Source: Sphaerisporangium siamense (GTDB taxonomy: Bacteria; Actinomycetota; Actinomycetes; Streptosporangiales; Streptosporangiaceae). Taken from it: a stretch of 64,000 bases of DNA. Below, piece by piece: positions 31,547 to 40,564 of the stretch (position 1 is its first letter; the number at the start of each line of letters is the position of its first letter). The translations under genes were made by a program, and so were the position numbers. The DNA is taken from positions 1,550,001 through 1,614,000 of the forward strand of contig NZ_JACHND010000001.1 of assembly GCF_014205275.1 (NCBI RefSeq). The letters run 5' to 3'. A model generated the notes under the pieces. That model worked only from the letters and a program-made list of their open reading frames with translations, was not told where the DNA came from and did not search any database.

Positions 31547-32386
31547 TCAGGACCGGCCGGCGGATACCGTGACGCCGGTGACGGCGAAGAGCTCGACGTC
31601 GGCGATGTGCCCTCCGGTCCAGGCCACGATGGTCACGGTCTGGCCGGGTCGCGCGGTGAAGGACAGCCGGGTCGACCAGGGCCGCCTGTCCCCTCCGGCG
31701 GGAAGGCCGTCCGTCTCTCCCAGGCTCCGCTCCGACCAGGGCTGGAGCGCCTTGACGCGGATGTTCTCGTCCACGCCCGTGATCCGGCCGCCGACCTTCA
31801 CCGGCGGGCGTACGCCGGCACCGTACCGGGGCGTGGTGAGCGTCAGCGTCGTGTCGTCGGTGCCGACCACCTCCCACGGCGCGTCGGGCCCCTGGCCGTA
31901 GCGCACGAGGTGCACGGTGGCGGCGCTCATCGGCAGCGGGCGCTCCTCGCTGAGGAAGCCGACCCGGACGCGGGCGTGCGCTCCCTCGACCTTGGCCGGC
32001 ATGGCGCGGTCGAGGTCGCGGAACCCGAGGTAGTCCCGGGTGAACGCCAGCGCGGTGCGCCGGGCGTCGAGGTGCCACGGCTGGTGCCCGCCCGCCCGGT
32101 AGGACGCCTGCCAGGCGCGCACCTCGGCGGGGCCGGAGAACGGCCACAGGGGCTGGTAGCGCCCCGCCACGAGCCGCGACTCGCCGGGGGAGGGCGCCCC
32201 GGGCGACGTCGTCGGCCCGCCCGGGGACGTCGTGGGGTTCGCCGGGGACGCCGTGGGCTCCTCGGCGGACGCCGTGACGGTCACGGTGGGGCCGGGGGCC
32301 GTCGCCGTGCCGGTCGCCCGGGGCGTCGTCGTGCCGCACCCGGCGGCGAGCACCAGGGCGGCCGCCAGGATGATCCGCCTGTTCAT
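31547..32386 (-). CDS. Putative lipoprotein
   Basis: 279-residue exported protein. The N-terminus MNRRIILAAALVLAAGCGTT is a lipoprotein signal with a lipobox (LAAGC, Cys 17). A Thr/Pro/Ser/Ala-rich spacer (about 20-75) leads to a globular domain of about 200 residues with beta-rich segments; no family recognised. I chose the ATG at 32386 because it starts the lipoprotein signal and follows CGAGGAGC; the open frame continues upstream without similarity. It would be anchored to the outer face of the membrane. Confidence 0.75.
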   Translation of the reverse strand: MNRRIILAAALVLAAGCGTTTPRATGTATAPGPTVTVTASAEEPTASPANPTTSPGGPTTSPGAPSPGESRLVAGRYQPLWPFSGPAEVRAWQASYRAGGHQPWHLDARRTALAFTRDYLGFRDLDRAMPAKVEGAHARVRVGFLSEERPLPMSAATVHLVRYGQGPDAPWEVVGTDDTTLTLTTPRYGAGVRPPVKVGGRITGVDENIRVKALQPWSERSLGETDGLPAGGDRRPWSTRLSFTARPGQTVTIVAWTGGHIADVELFAVTGVTVSAGRS

Positions 32387-32418
32387 CGTCCGCTCCTCGA
32401 AACGCCGCCGGCGCCCGG

Positions 32419-32658
32419 TCAGCGCCGGCGTCCCAGGGTGAGGTACGCGATCGGCCCGACGGGTTGCACGAAGACGCCGAGCCACCACAACGCCTTACGC
32501 CCGCGCACCTGACCGGCCGGGCGCGCCCACAGGTCCGCCACCGCGGTGGAGGTGAGCGCCAGCTCGACGGACGCGAGCGCGAGGATCGCGGCCCGCTGCC
32601 GCGGGGAGAAGTCCTCCCACCGCCTGCGCGCCGGCCGCTTGCCGCCCTTGGTGTCCAT
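32419..32658 (-). CDS. Small membrane protein, PLDc_N-like
   Basis: 79-residue protein with two predicted membrane helices (AILALASVELALTSTAVADL and LWWLGVFVQPVGPIAYLTLG) ending in GRRR. This resembles the phospholipase D-nuclease N-terminal (PLDc_N) type of small actinobacterial membrane proteins. ATG with GAGGACGAG just upstream. It is followed 32 bp later by the lipoprotein gene, possibly in one unit. Confidence 0.7.
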   Translation of the reverse strand: MDTKGGKRPARRRWEDFSPRQRAAILALASVELALTSTAVADLWARPAGQVRGRKALWWLGVFVQPVGPIAYLTLGRRR

Positions 32659-32847
32659 CTCGTCCTCCTGTCACGGCGGGTGTTCCCTTCGCCGTACCCC
32701 CAGCGTGCCCGTTGATCCGGGCGGTTCCTAGGACCTATGGCTCTCGCTGCCCCGCCCATGGTCGCCCGGATCAACGGGCCCGTACAGGGAAATGCGAGGT
32801 CCGTTCGCCGCCGGTCCGGTGCGGTGGCCGGTGTGAGACTGCGGTCC

Positions 32848-33534
32848 ATGACCACTCCATCGCATGTCCCGATCGAGCCTGGGATCCTCTATTTCGGGAC
32901 GCCGGTCGTCCTCATCTCCACGGCGAACGAGGACGGATCGGCTAACCTCGCGCCGATGTCGTCGGCGTTCTGGCTCGGCTGGCGGGCGATGCTGGGCCTC
33001 GGGGCCCACTTGAAGACGGCGCAGAACATGCTGAGAACCCGCGAGTGCGTCCTGAACCTGCCCTCCGACGCGCTCGCGGCGGCGGTGGACCGGCTGGCGC
33101 TGACCACCGGGTCCGACCCGGTGCCGCCGCGCAAGTGGGAGCGGGGTTACCGGTTCGTGGCGGACAAGTTCGGCCGCGCGGGCCTCACCACGGTGCCGTC
33201 GGAGACCGTGGCCCCGCCGAGGGTGGCGGAGTGCCCGGTGAGCATGGAGGCGGTCGTGGAGGGCACGCATCGGATGGCCGAGGACGACGAGGACCAGCGC
33301 GGCGGCGTCGTGGTCTTCGAGGTGCGCGTGCAGCGCGTGTACGTGCACGAGGAGATCAGGGTGGCGGGGACCGAGAACCGTATCGACCCCGACGCGTGGC
33401 GGCCGTTGATCATGAGCTTCCAGAAGCTGTACGGTCTGGGCCCGCAGGTGCACCCGTCCAGGCTGTCGACGATTCCCGAGCGCCTCTACCGTGGCCCGGA
33501 CATCGAACGCGCGCGCCGGGTTCCGGCGCGGTGA
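32848..33534 (+). CDS. Flavin reductase-like FMN-binding protein
   Basis: 228-residue protein of the flavin reductase/FMN-binding split-barrel family. The segment PVVLISTANEDGSANLAPMSSAFWLGW matches the flavin-binding N-terminal strands. The frame is open from 32737, but ATG 32848 fits the domain start best. The electron acceptor or substrate is unknown; such proteins reduce flavins or small aromatics. It stands alone between the minus-strand genes and the protease. Confidence 0.75.
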   Translation: MTTPSHVPIEPGILYFGTPVVLISTANEDGSANLAPMSSAFWLGWRAMLGLGAHLKTAQNMLRTRECVLNLPSDALAAAVDRLALTTGSDPVPPRKWERGYRFVADKFGRAGLTTVPSETVAPPRVAECPVSMEAVVEGTHRMAEDDEDQRGGVVVFEVRVQRVYVHEEIRVAGTENRIDPDAWRPLIMSFQKLYGLGPQVHPSRLSTIPERLYRGPDIERARRVPAR

Positions 33535-33767
33535 CGCCCCAGCGTGGCGGGTGAAATATCCCGAAAAAGCAGCACAAATCCTCAGGTCAGAGTGATACGT
33601 CAACGCGGCAATCTATGCAAAACAAGATGACATATCGCACTATGACGGCTCCAACCATTGCAAAGCACACAAGATCTATTCACGATTCTCCACGTGGGCT
33701 GTAAAGATCGCCTGATGCCCACGCCACTCTCCCAGGCGGCTCGCCCGCCCGGCGTGAAGGAGAACGT
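33535..33767 (+). promoter_or_regulatory. AT-rich upstream region of the secreted protease
   Basis: 233 bases with clearly lower GC than the surroundings, especially 33550-33720. This is typical of a regulated promoter region; no clear operator palindrome was found. Confidence 0.35.
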
Positions 33768-36700
33768 GTGTCCAGCACACCCCGGCACTGGCGAACGGTT
33801 CTGACAGGAGCGCTCGCCACCCTTGCGCTGATGCTCCCCCACGGCGCGGCCCAGGCCGCGCCGGAACCCGACAAGATCGACAAAGCCGTCGCGGCCGACC
33901 TGGCCGCCGACGGCAAGGCCACCTTCTGGGTACGCCTGAAGAGCGACGCCGACCTCGGCGCCGCCCGCAAGGCCAGGACAAAGGCCCAGAAGGCCGCCCA
34001 GGTCTTCAAGGCCAAGACCGAGCACGCCACCTCCTCCCAGGCGGGCCTGCGCCGGCTCCTCACCGCCGAGTCCGCCGAGTTCACCCCGTACTGGATCTCC
34101 AACACCGTCCGGGTGACCGGCGACGCCAAGCTGGCCGACGAGATCGCCCGGCTGCCCGAGGTGCGCCGCATCGACCCCACCCGCGTCACCAAGCTCCCCG
34201 AGCCCCTGCCGGGCAAGGAGGTCGCCAAGGTCAACGCGGTCGAGTGGAACATCGACCGCGTCCGGGCCCCGCAGGTCTGGGGCGAACTCGGCACGCGCGG
34301 CGAGGGCATCGTCGTGGCCGGCATCGACAGCGGCGTCGACTACACGCACCCCGCGCTGGCCGGCCAGTACCGCGGCAGGCTGCCCGGCGGCGGCGTGGAC
34401 CACGACTACAGCTGGTACGACCCCTCCGGATCCTGCCCGAGCGCGGCGCCGTGCGACGAGAACGGCCACGGCACCCACACCATGGGCACCATGGTCGGCG
34501 ACGACCGCGGCGCCAACGCGATCGGCGTCGCCCCCGGCGCCCGGTGGATCGCCGCCCGGGGATGCGAGACCGACGAGTGCTCGGACGCCTCGCTGCTGGC
34601 CGCGGGCCAATGGATGCTCGCCCCCACCGACCTGAACGGCCGCAACCCGCGCCCCGACCTGGCGCCGGACATCGTCAACAACTCGTGGGGCGGCTCCGGC
34701 TTCGACCCCTGGTACAAGGAGATCGTCGAGGCGTGGGTCGCGGCCGGGATCTTCCCGGCCTTCGCCAACGGCAACGTGACCGGCGCCGGATGCGACTCCA
34801 GCGACTCCCCCGGCCAGTACGTCTCCAGCTACAGCGCGGGCGCCTTCGACGTCAACAACGCGATCGCCGGCTTCTCCACGCGCGGCTACGGTGAGAACGG
34901 CGAGTTCAAGCCCAACATCGCCGCGCCGGGCGTGAACGTGCGCTCCTCCATCCCCGGCGGGTACGCCTCCGGCTCGGGCACCTCGATGGCGTCCCCGCAC
35001 CTGGCGGCGACCGTGGCGCTGATCTGGTCGGCCTCCCCCGCCGTGCGCGGCGACATCGCGGCCACCCGCACGCTCCTCGACGACACCGCGATCGACGTCG
35101 ACGACACCCGCTGCGGCGGCACGGCCGACGACAACAACATCTGGGGCGAGGGCCGCCTGGACGCGTACGCCGCGGTGCGTGCCGCGCCGGCCGGGGACCT
35201 CGGCGGGCTGCGGGGCGCCGTCACCGCGGGCGGCTCGCCGGTCGCGGCGGCGAGCCTCAGCGTGAGCGGCCCGGTCAGCCGGACCACCACCACCGCCGAG
35301 GACGGCTCCTACGCGCTCCCCCGCCTCATCGCCGGCGAATACCAGGTGACGGTGGCCAAGTTCGGGCACCAGGACGCCTCCGCCGCCGTCACCGTCGTCG
35401 CCGACCAGACCGTGGTCAAGGACATCGCCCTGACGCCGCTGCCCTCCGGGACGGTGTCGGGCACGGTGACCGCCGCGGGCGCGCCGGAGCAGGGGGCCAC
35501 GGTGGCGGTCACGGGCACCCCGGTCAGCGCCGTCACCGACGCCGCGGGCCGCTACCGGCTCACCGTGCCCGACGGCTCCTACGACCTCAAGGTCACCCCC
35601 GTCTCCCGCTGCGCGGACGCGCTCACCACGCCGATCACGGTGAACGGGGACCTCACCAAGGACGTCGAGCTGCCGCGCCGCATGGACACCTTCGGCTACA
35701 CCTGCGCCGAGACCGCCGGCACGTTCGTAGCGGGCACCGAGAAGCACCCGCTCACCGGCGACGACGTGGCCCTGCCCGTCGCGCTGCCGTTCACGTTCCC
35801 CTTCTACGGCACCGGCTACACCGGCGGCTGGATCAGCACCAACGGCTTCCTCGGCTTCGCCACGAGCAGCACCGCGGCGAGCAACGGAACCCTGCCCTCC
35901 ACCGCCGCGCCCAACGCGGCTCTCTACCCGTACTGGGACGACCTGGTGCTGGACGAGCAGTCCGGCGTCTACACCGCCACCCTCGGCACCCCCCCGAAGC
36001 GCACGTTCGTGGTGGAATGGCGCAACGCCCGCTTCTACTCAGAGACCTCCCAGCGCGTCACGTTCTCCGCGCTGATCGGCGAGGACGGCTCGATCGGCTA
36101 CCGGTACCGCGACATCGCCACCGAGCGCGCCGCGGGCGCCAGTGCCACGATCGGCATCGAGGGCCCCGGCGGCGCCGACGCGCTGCAGTACTCCTACAAC
36201 AGCGCGGTGGTCAGGGACGGCCGGGCGCTGACGTTCACCGCGAGCCGCCACGGCCTGCTGGCCGGCGCCGTGACCGACGCCAACGACGGCAGGCCGCTGG
36301 CGGGGGCCACCGTCAAGGTCGGCGACGTGGCCACGTACACCACCGGCGAGACCGGCACGTGGCTCGGGCAGATCCCGGTCGGCGACTACCGGCTGGAGGT
36401 GTCCAAGGAGAACTACGGCACCTTCACCCAGGAGGTCACCGTCACGCCGGGGACGCTCAGCCGGGTGGACACCGCGCTGGCGACCGGCCGGGTGACCGCG
36501 TCGGCCGCCGAGCTGACGCTGGTCATGCCCGCCGAGACGACCAGGAACGGGACGGTGCAGCTCACCAACCTCGGCGCCGCCACCTCCTACACCGTGGTCG
36601 CCGAACCCGCACAGGGCTGGCTCACCGTGACCCCCGCCTCGGGGCAGCTCGCCAAGGGCGGCACGGCCGCGCTGAAGGTGACCGCCTCCAGCGCCGGAGT

Positions 36701-37283
36701 CCAGCCGGGCACCGTCAGAAGCGGCAGGCTGCTGGTGCGCTCGGCGAGCGGCCGCGACCCGCAGATCGCGGTCGCCGTGAACGTCGTGGTGCCCAAGCAC
36801 CAGGTCGCCATCGACGCCGGCGGCGGCAAGGACGTCGCGGACGCCGCCGGCGACCGCTGGACGGCCGACCGCAAGTACACCGCGGGCGGTTCCGGCTACG
36901 TCGGCTCCGGCACCAAGACGAGCACGTCGAACAGGCCGATCGCCGGCACCGGGGAGCAGGAGCTGTTCCGGCGGGCCCGTGAGGGGGTGCTGGAGTACCG
37001 CTTCGACCGTGTGCCGAACGGCACGTACACGGTCGAGCTGGACTTCGCCGAGATCAAGGACACCCGCCCGGGCCGGCGGGTGTTCGACGTCATCGTCGAG
37101 GGCCAGCTCGCGATCCCCGCGCTGGACCTGGCCCTGGAGGTCGGCTCCTACACCGCGACCACGCGCCAGTACACGGTCAAGGTCACCGACGGCCAGCTCA
37201 ACGTGCGGTTCGCCGAACGCTCGGGCGACACGATCGTCAACGCCATCCGCATCTCCGAACGCCCGGACAAGACCATCACCTGA
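33768..37283 (+). CDS. Large secreted subtilisin-like serine protease (S8) with C-terminal accessory domains
   Basis: 1171-residue exported protease. Signal peptide at 1-31 (LTGALATLALMLPHGAAQA). A propeptide covers about 35-150. The catalytic triad is D187 (AGIDSGVDYTHPAL), H234 (NGHGTHTMG) and S406 (GTSMASPHLAAT). After about 475 come two carboxypeptidase-regulatory-like beta domains (GLRGAVTAGG.., GTVSGTVTAAG..). A large beta region of about 640-820 follows, then another such repeat (LAGAVTDANDGRPLAGATVKVG), an Ig-like segment, and a malectin-like final domain (about 1010-1165). It probably digests extracellular protein while bound to a polymer. A strong terminator follows. Confidence 0.93.
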   Translation: MSSTPRHWRTVLTGALATLALMLPHGAAQAAPEPDKIDKAVAADLAADGKATFWVRLKSDADLGAARKARTKAQKAAQVFKAKTEHATSSQAGLRRLLTAESAEFTPYWISNTVRVTGDAKLADEIARLPEVRRIDPTRVTKLPEPLPGKEVAKVNAVEWNIDRVRAPQVWGELGTRGEGIVVAGIDSGVDYTHPALAGQYRGRLPGGGVDHDYSWYDPSGSCPSAAPCDENGHGTHTMGTMVGDDRGANAIGVAPGARWIAARGCETDECSDASLLAAGQWMLAPTDLNGRNPRPDLAPDIVNNSWGGSGFDPWYKEIVEAWVAAGIFPAFANGNVTGAGCDSSDSPGQYVSSYSAGAFDVNNAIAGFSTRGYGENGEFKPNIAAPGVNVRSSIPGGYASGSGTSMASPHLAATVALIWSASPAVRGDIAATRTLLDDTAIDVDDTRCGGTADDNNIWGEGRLDAYAAVRAAPAGDLGGLRGAVTAGGSPVAAASLSVSGPVSRTTTTAEDGSYALPRLIAGEYQVTVAKFGHQDASAAVTVVADQTVVKDIALTPLPSGTVSGTVTAAGAPEQGATVAVTGTPVSAVTDAAGRYRLTVPDGSYDLKVTPVSRCADALTTPITVNGDLTKDVELPRRMDTFGYTCAETAGTFVAGTEKHPLTGDDVALPVALPFTFPFYGTGYTGGWISTNGFLGFATSSTAASNGTLPSTAAPNAALYPYWDDLVLDEQSGVYTATLGTPPKRTFVVEWRNARFYSETSQRVTFSALIGEDGSIGYRYRDIATERAAGASATIGIEGPGGADALQYSYNSAVVRDGRALTFTASRHGLLAGAVTDANDGRPLAGATVKVGDVATYTTGETGTWLGQIPVGDYRLEVSKENYGTFTQEVTVTPGTLSRVDTALATGRVTASAAELTLVMPAETTRNGTVQLTNLGAATSYTVVAEPAQGWLTVTPASGQLAKGGTAALKVTASSAGVQPGTVRSGRLLVRSASGRDPQIAVAVNVVVPKHQVAIDAGGGKDVADAAGDRWTADRKYTAGGSGYVGSGTKTSTSNRPIAGTGEQELFRRAREGVLEYRFDRVPNGTYTVELDFAEIKDTRPGRRVFDVIVEGQLAIPALDLALEVGSYTATTRQYTVKVTDGQLNVRFAERSGDTIVNAIRISERPDKTIT

Positions 37284-37297
37284 CCCGCCGAGCCACA

Positions 37298-37333
37298 CCG
37301 GTCCGTCCCGCCCCTCATGGCGGGACGGACCGG
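37298..37333 (+). terminator. Intrinsic terminator after the protease gene
   Basis: Perfect 15-bp stem (ccggtccgtcccgcc with its complement) and a 6-base loop, 14 bases after the stop. Confidence 0.8.
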
Positions 37334-37450
37334 CGAGGCCGAGACGTTCGGTGGCCTTCCGGGGGGAATGTCGCGGAGGTGTACAGGGGAGGGGGCGCGT
37401 GGCGGTATGAAGGAGTGAAGGTGAATCGGGTGGCGAAGGCGGAGGGGTCG

Positions 37451-38239
37451 ATGGACGAATCTCGGGTGGACGGTTATCTCGCGCGGATCGGTGTCGCGCG
37501 GCCGGACGTTCCCGACGCGGAGGCGTTGCGGGCGATCCAGTACGCGCATCTGCTGACGGTGCCGTTCGAGAACCTGAGCATCCACCTGGGGCAGCCGGTC
37601 GTCCTGGACGAGGAGCTTCTGGTGGCGAAGATCGTCGACCAGCGGCGGGGCGGCTTCTGCTACGAGCTCAACGGCGCGCTCGGCGCGCTGCTCACCGCGC
37701 TCGGCTACCGCGTGACCCTGCTGGCCGCGCAGGTGTTCGGCGGCGGCGAGCCGGGGCTGCCGTTCGACCACATGGTGCTGCGGGTGGACCTGGACGAGCC
37801 GTGGCTCGTCGACGTCGGCTACGGCAGCTTCACCCACTACCCGCTGCGCCTGGTGACCGACGTGGACCAGCACGACCCGGGCGGCGTGTTCAGGATCGTC
37901 CGCCCCGGCGAGCAGGGCTACCTGGACGTCTACCAGGACGGCAACCCCGAGTACCGCGTCGACGTCCGCCCGTACCGGCTGAAGGACTACCTGCCGACCT
38001 GCTGGTGGCACCAGACCTCGCCGGAGTCGCACTTCACGCGGTCGCTGACCTGCTCACGGCTCACCGAGACCGGGCGGATCACCCTCAGCGGCGCCAAGCT
38101 GATCACCACGGTCGGCGGGCGGCGCGACGAGGTGGTGCTCGATGACGACGCCGAGATCCTCGACGCCTACCGCACCCACTTCGGCATCACGCTCGACCGG
38201 GTTCCCACGGTCGCCGCCCCGCCGGTCGCGGCCGTCTGA
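37451..38239 (+). CDS. nat: Arylamine N-acetyltransferase
   Basis: 262-residue NAT family enzyme that moves an acetyl group from acetyl-CoA to arylamines or hydrazines. The triad is visible: C70 in GGFCYELNGA, H107 in PFDHMVL and D121 in VDVGYG. With the ATG at 37451 the cysteine falls at position 70, as in mycobacterial NAT, and GGAGG lies 5 bases before it. An alternative GTG at 37421 also has AAGGAG and would add ten residues. It stands alone between convergent neighbours. Confidence 0.93.
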   Translation: MDESRVDGYLARIGVARPDVPDAEALRAIQYAHLLTVPFENLSIHLGQPVVLDEELLVAKIVDQRRGGFCYELNGALGALLTALGYRVTLLAAQVFGGGEPGLPFDHMVLRVDLDEPWLVDVGYGSFTHYPLRLVTDVDQHDPGGVFRIVRPGEQGYLDVYQDGNPEYRVDVRPYRLKDYLPTCWWHQTSPESHFTRSLTCSRLTETGRITLSGAKLITTVGGRRDEVVLDDDAEILDAYRTHFGITLDRVPTVAAPPVAAV

Positions 38240-39145
38240 TCACTCGGTCGGCGGCGGCGGCCGGGCGGCGGCGTCCCCGAGCAGGGCGGCGAGCTGCCGG
38301 GCGTTGGTCTGGGCGTGGTCCCGGTAGCAGTTGTTCATGAGCACGTGGGTGCGCTCGGTCTCGCCGGCCAGCTCGCGCAGCCTCGGCGCCCACTCCTTCA
38401 GCTCACGCTCCGAGTAGAGATAGCCGAAGCGCTCGTGGATGTCGCGGCTGGTCCACTTGTCGCTGTGCCCGTGGAAGCGGACGATCCCCAGGCGGGAGGT
38501 GGCCGCGACGACCGGGGGGACCGAGTCGGGGTAGCCCTGCGGCATGTCCACGCAGACGTACGGGACGCCGTAGGAGCGCAGGAAGTCCAGCGTCTCGGCC
38601 TGGTTCTCCTCGGACATCCAGGTGCGGTTGCGGAACTCCACCGAGATCGGCAGCGGGTCGGCGCGGGCCTTGCACTCCAGGATGTACTGCTTGCCGCGCC
38701 GGCCGATCGGGAACCAGCGCGGGAACTGGAACAGCACGGCCCCGAGCCTGTCCGCCTCGCGCAGCGGCGCCAGCCCCGCGAGGAATCGCTCCCACACCTG
38801 GTCGACGACGGCCGGGGCGACGTCCTGGACGTACAGGTTCCGCTTGTCCTGCGGCACCTCGTCCCTGAGGTCCTTCGGCAGCGCCCGCGGCTGGGTCGGA
38901 TGGCCGGTGAGCAGCGAGAACGCCTTGACGTCGAAGGTGAACCCCGGCGGTGTGCGCTCCGCCCAGAGGCGCGCCGTGTCCTCCGCCGGGGTCGCGTAGT
39001 AGGTCGAGTCGATCTCCACCAGCGGGAAGTGGCGCGCGTAGTAGCGCAGGCGCTCCTCGGCCGTCGTGATCTCGGGCGGGTACCAGCCGGAGGCGAGCAG
39101 CGTCCTGTCGGTCCACGAGGCCGTGCCGACCTCGATCTCGCCCAC
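38240..39145 (-). CDS. DUF72 domain-containing protein (YecE-like)
   Basis: 301-residue TIM-barrel-like DUF72 protein. Family segments include VGTASWTDRTLL at the start, YARHFPLVEIDSTYY, FTFDVKAFSLLTGH, VSVEFRNRTW-like ISVEFRNRTWM, and NNCYRDHAQTNARQLAALL near the end. Biochemical function is unknown. It lies 3 bp after the metallo-hydrolase gene in the same direction, so the two form one operon; its stop adjoins the NAT stop (convergent). Confidence 0.92.
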   Translation of the reverse strand: MGEIEVGTASWTDRTLLASGWYPPEITTAEERLRYYARHFPLVEIDSTYYATPAEDTARLWAERTPPGFTFDVKAFSLLTGHPTQPRALPKDLRDEVPQDKRNLYVQDVAPAVVDQVWERFLAGLAPLREADRLGAVLFQFPRWFPIGRRGKQYILECKARADPLPISVEFRNRTWMSEENQAETLDFLRSYGVPYVCVDMPQGYPDSVPPVVAATSRLGIVRFHGHSDKWTSRDIHERFGYLYSERELKEWAPRLRELAGETERTHVLMNNCYRDHAQTNARQLAALLGDAAARPPPPTE

Positions 39146-39148
39146 GGT

Positions 39149-39979
39149 TCAGTAGGCGCCGTACCCGGCCGGGTGGCCGATGACGTGGTAGGTCTCGCCG
39201 CGGGCGATGTACCGGACGCGGTCCGACAGCCCGAGCATGTCGACGTGCCCGCGGAAGTCGTCCAGGTCGGAGGCGAACGCCTCGTAGTCGTCGTAGTGGA
39301 TCGGCAGGGTGACGCCGGCCCCCATGAGCCGGACCCAGCGCGCCCCCTGGTCGCCGTCCATGGTGGTCATCAGCACCCCGAGGATCGTCGTGCCGCCCAG
39401 GTGGACGAGCGCGACGTCGATCTCGGGGAACCGCTGCGGGATCTCGGCCAGGCGGTCGTACAGCAGCGTGTCGCCGCTGATGTGCATGCGCAGGCGCACG
39501 TCGCCGTCCCGGCCGAACTGCAGCATGCTGCCCATCACCGGGGGCACCAGCATCCGCGCCGCCGCCGGTGCGTGACGGCCGGGCAGGGCGGTGATCCTCA
39601 GCGTGGAGTCCCCGCGGCGCAGGATGCTGTTCTGCCAGGTGTGCAGGCCCGTGGCGTTGCGGAAGCCCTTGCGGCGCAACCGCGTGGCCGCGTGCGGCGT
39701 CGTGATGATCGGCAGGCTCTTGTCCAGCCCCTCGGTGGCGTACCGGTCCCAGTGGTCGCCGTGCAGATGGGACAGGACGACCGCGTCGAGCGGCGGAAGC
39801 TGGACGATCCCGATCGCCGGGTTCGTCCGGCGGCGCGTGCTGATGCCCCAGCCGAGATACGCCCGCTGGCCGCGGTGCAGGAAGCTCGGGTCGGTCAGCA
39901 CGGTGAAATCCATGCACCGGATCACGGTGGTGGCGTTTCCGACGAAGAAGACGCTCGCCTCGGCAGGATCGGACATCAC
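39149..39979 (-). CDS. MBL-fold metallo-hydrolase (UlaG-like)
   Basis: 276-residue metallo-beta-lactamase-fold enzyme. The metal-binding motif HLHGDHWD lies at about residues 73-80, with a further conserved aspartate in HISGDTLLYDR. This subfamily (UlaG/NAPE-PLD-like) contains lactonases and phospholipases; the substrate is not known. ATG start. Co-directional with the DUF72 gene, spacing 3 bp. Confidence 0.87.
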   Translation of the reverse strand: MMSDPAEASVFFVGNATTVIRCMDFTVLTDPSFLHRGQRAYLGWGISTRRRTNPAIGIVQLPPLDAVVLSHLHGDHWDRYATEGLDKSLPIITTPHAATRLRRKGFRNATGLHTWQNSILRRGDSTLRITALPGRHAPAAARMLVPPVMGSMLQFGRDGDVRLRMHISGDTLLYDRLAEIPQRFPEIDVALVHLGGTTILGVLMTTMDGDQGARWVRLMGAGVTLPIHYDDYEAFASDLDDFRGHVDMLGLSDRVRYIARGETYHVIGHPAGYGAY

Positions 39980-40051
39980 AATCCCCCTGTCTCCTGATAT
40001 TTCAGGTTAAGCACACCGAGGCGGCGGCTCCGGATCCGGGGGACCCGCCGC

Positions 40052-40564
40052 TCAGGCGCCCAGGAAGACCGTCTCCTTCTCCCCTTGCAGGTGCACGTCG
40101 AACTCGTAGACGTTCTCGGACCGCTCGCGGGCGATCAGCGTCGCCTTGCGCGCGGGCTCCAGCATGTCCAGCAGCGGGTCGGGTTCATCGCGCAGGTAGA
40201 TCCGCGTCAACACCGGCCGCAGCAGGCCCCGCGCGAACACCAGCAGCGCCATGTACGCCCCGTCCGGCCGTACCGTCCGGAAATGGTAAAAACCTTCCGG
40301 CGTGGTGGCGCACCGCCCGAAGCCGGACGTCCCCACCCCCTTGCGCCGCAGGGCGCCGCGCGGGCCCGAGGTGCCCGTCCACAGCTCCAGCAGCGCGTCC
40401 GGCAGCGGCTCCCCCGCGCCGTCCAGCACCCGTCCCCTGATCTCGATGGCGCCCGGGTGCGTCTCGGAGACCAGCTCCCAGTCCTGGTCATAGGGGAGCG
40501 CGTGGGCGAAGAACGGGCCCACGGTCTGCGAGGGCGTCACATGCGCCGTGCTGGTCTCGTACAT
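40052..40564 (-). CDS. pcaG: Protocatechuate 3,4-dioxygenase, alpha subunit
   Basis: 170-residue intradiol dioxygenase alpha chain. With PcaH it opens the protocatechuate ring to 3-carboxy-cis,cis-muconate. It begins MYETSTAHVTPSQTVGPFFAH, the PcaG opening, and has the shared strands (IEIRGRVLDGAG, LLELWTG) but not the full metal-ligand set, as expected for the alpha chain. The ATG overlaps the pcaH stop by one base (TGATG), so the pair is coupled. Confidence 0.95.
   Translation of the reverse strand: MYETSTAHVTPSQTVGPFFAHALPYDQDWELVSETHPGAIEIRGRVLDGAGEPLPDALLELWTGTSGPRGALRRKGVGTSGFGRCATTPEGFYHFRTVRPDGAYMALLVFARGLLRPVLTRIYLRDEPDPLLDMLEPARKATLIARERSENVYEFDVHLQGEKETVFLGA

Noticed and set aside
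30119..32512. 797-codon plus-strand open frame
   Set aside because: It runs across three minus-strand genes that have good starts and family features; composition is random Arg/Gly/Pro.
33600..35747. 715-codon minus-strand open frame under the secreted protease
   Set aside because: Shadow frame of the S8 protease; the plus strand has the signal peptide and catalytic triad.
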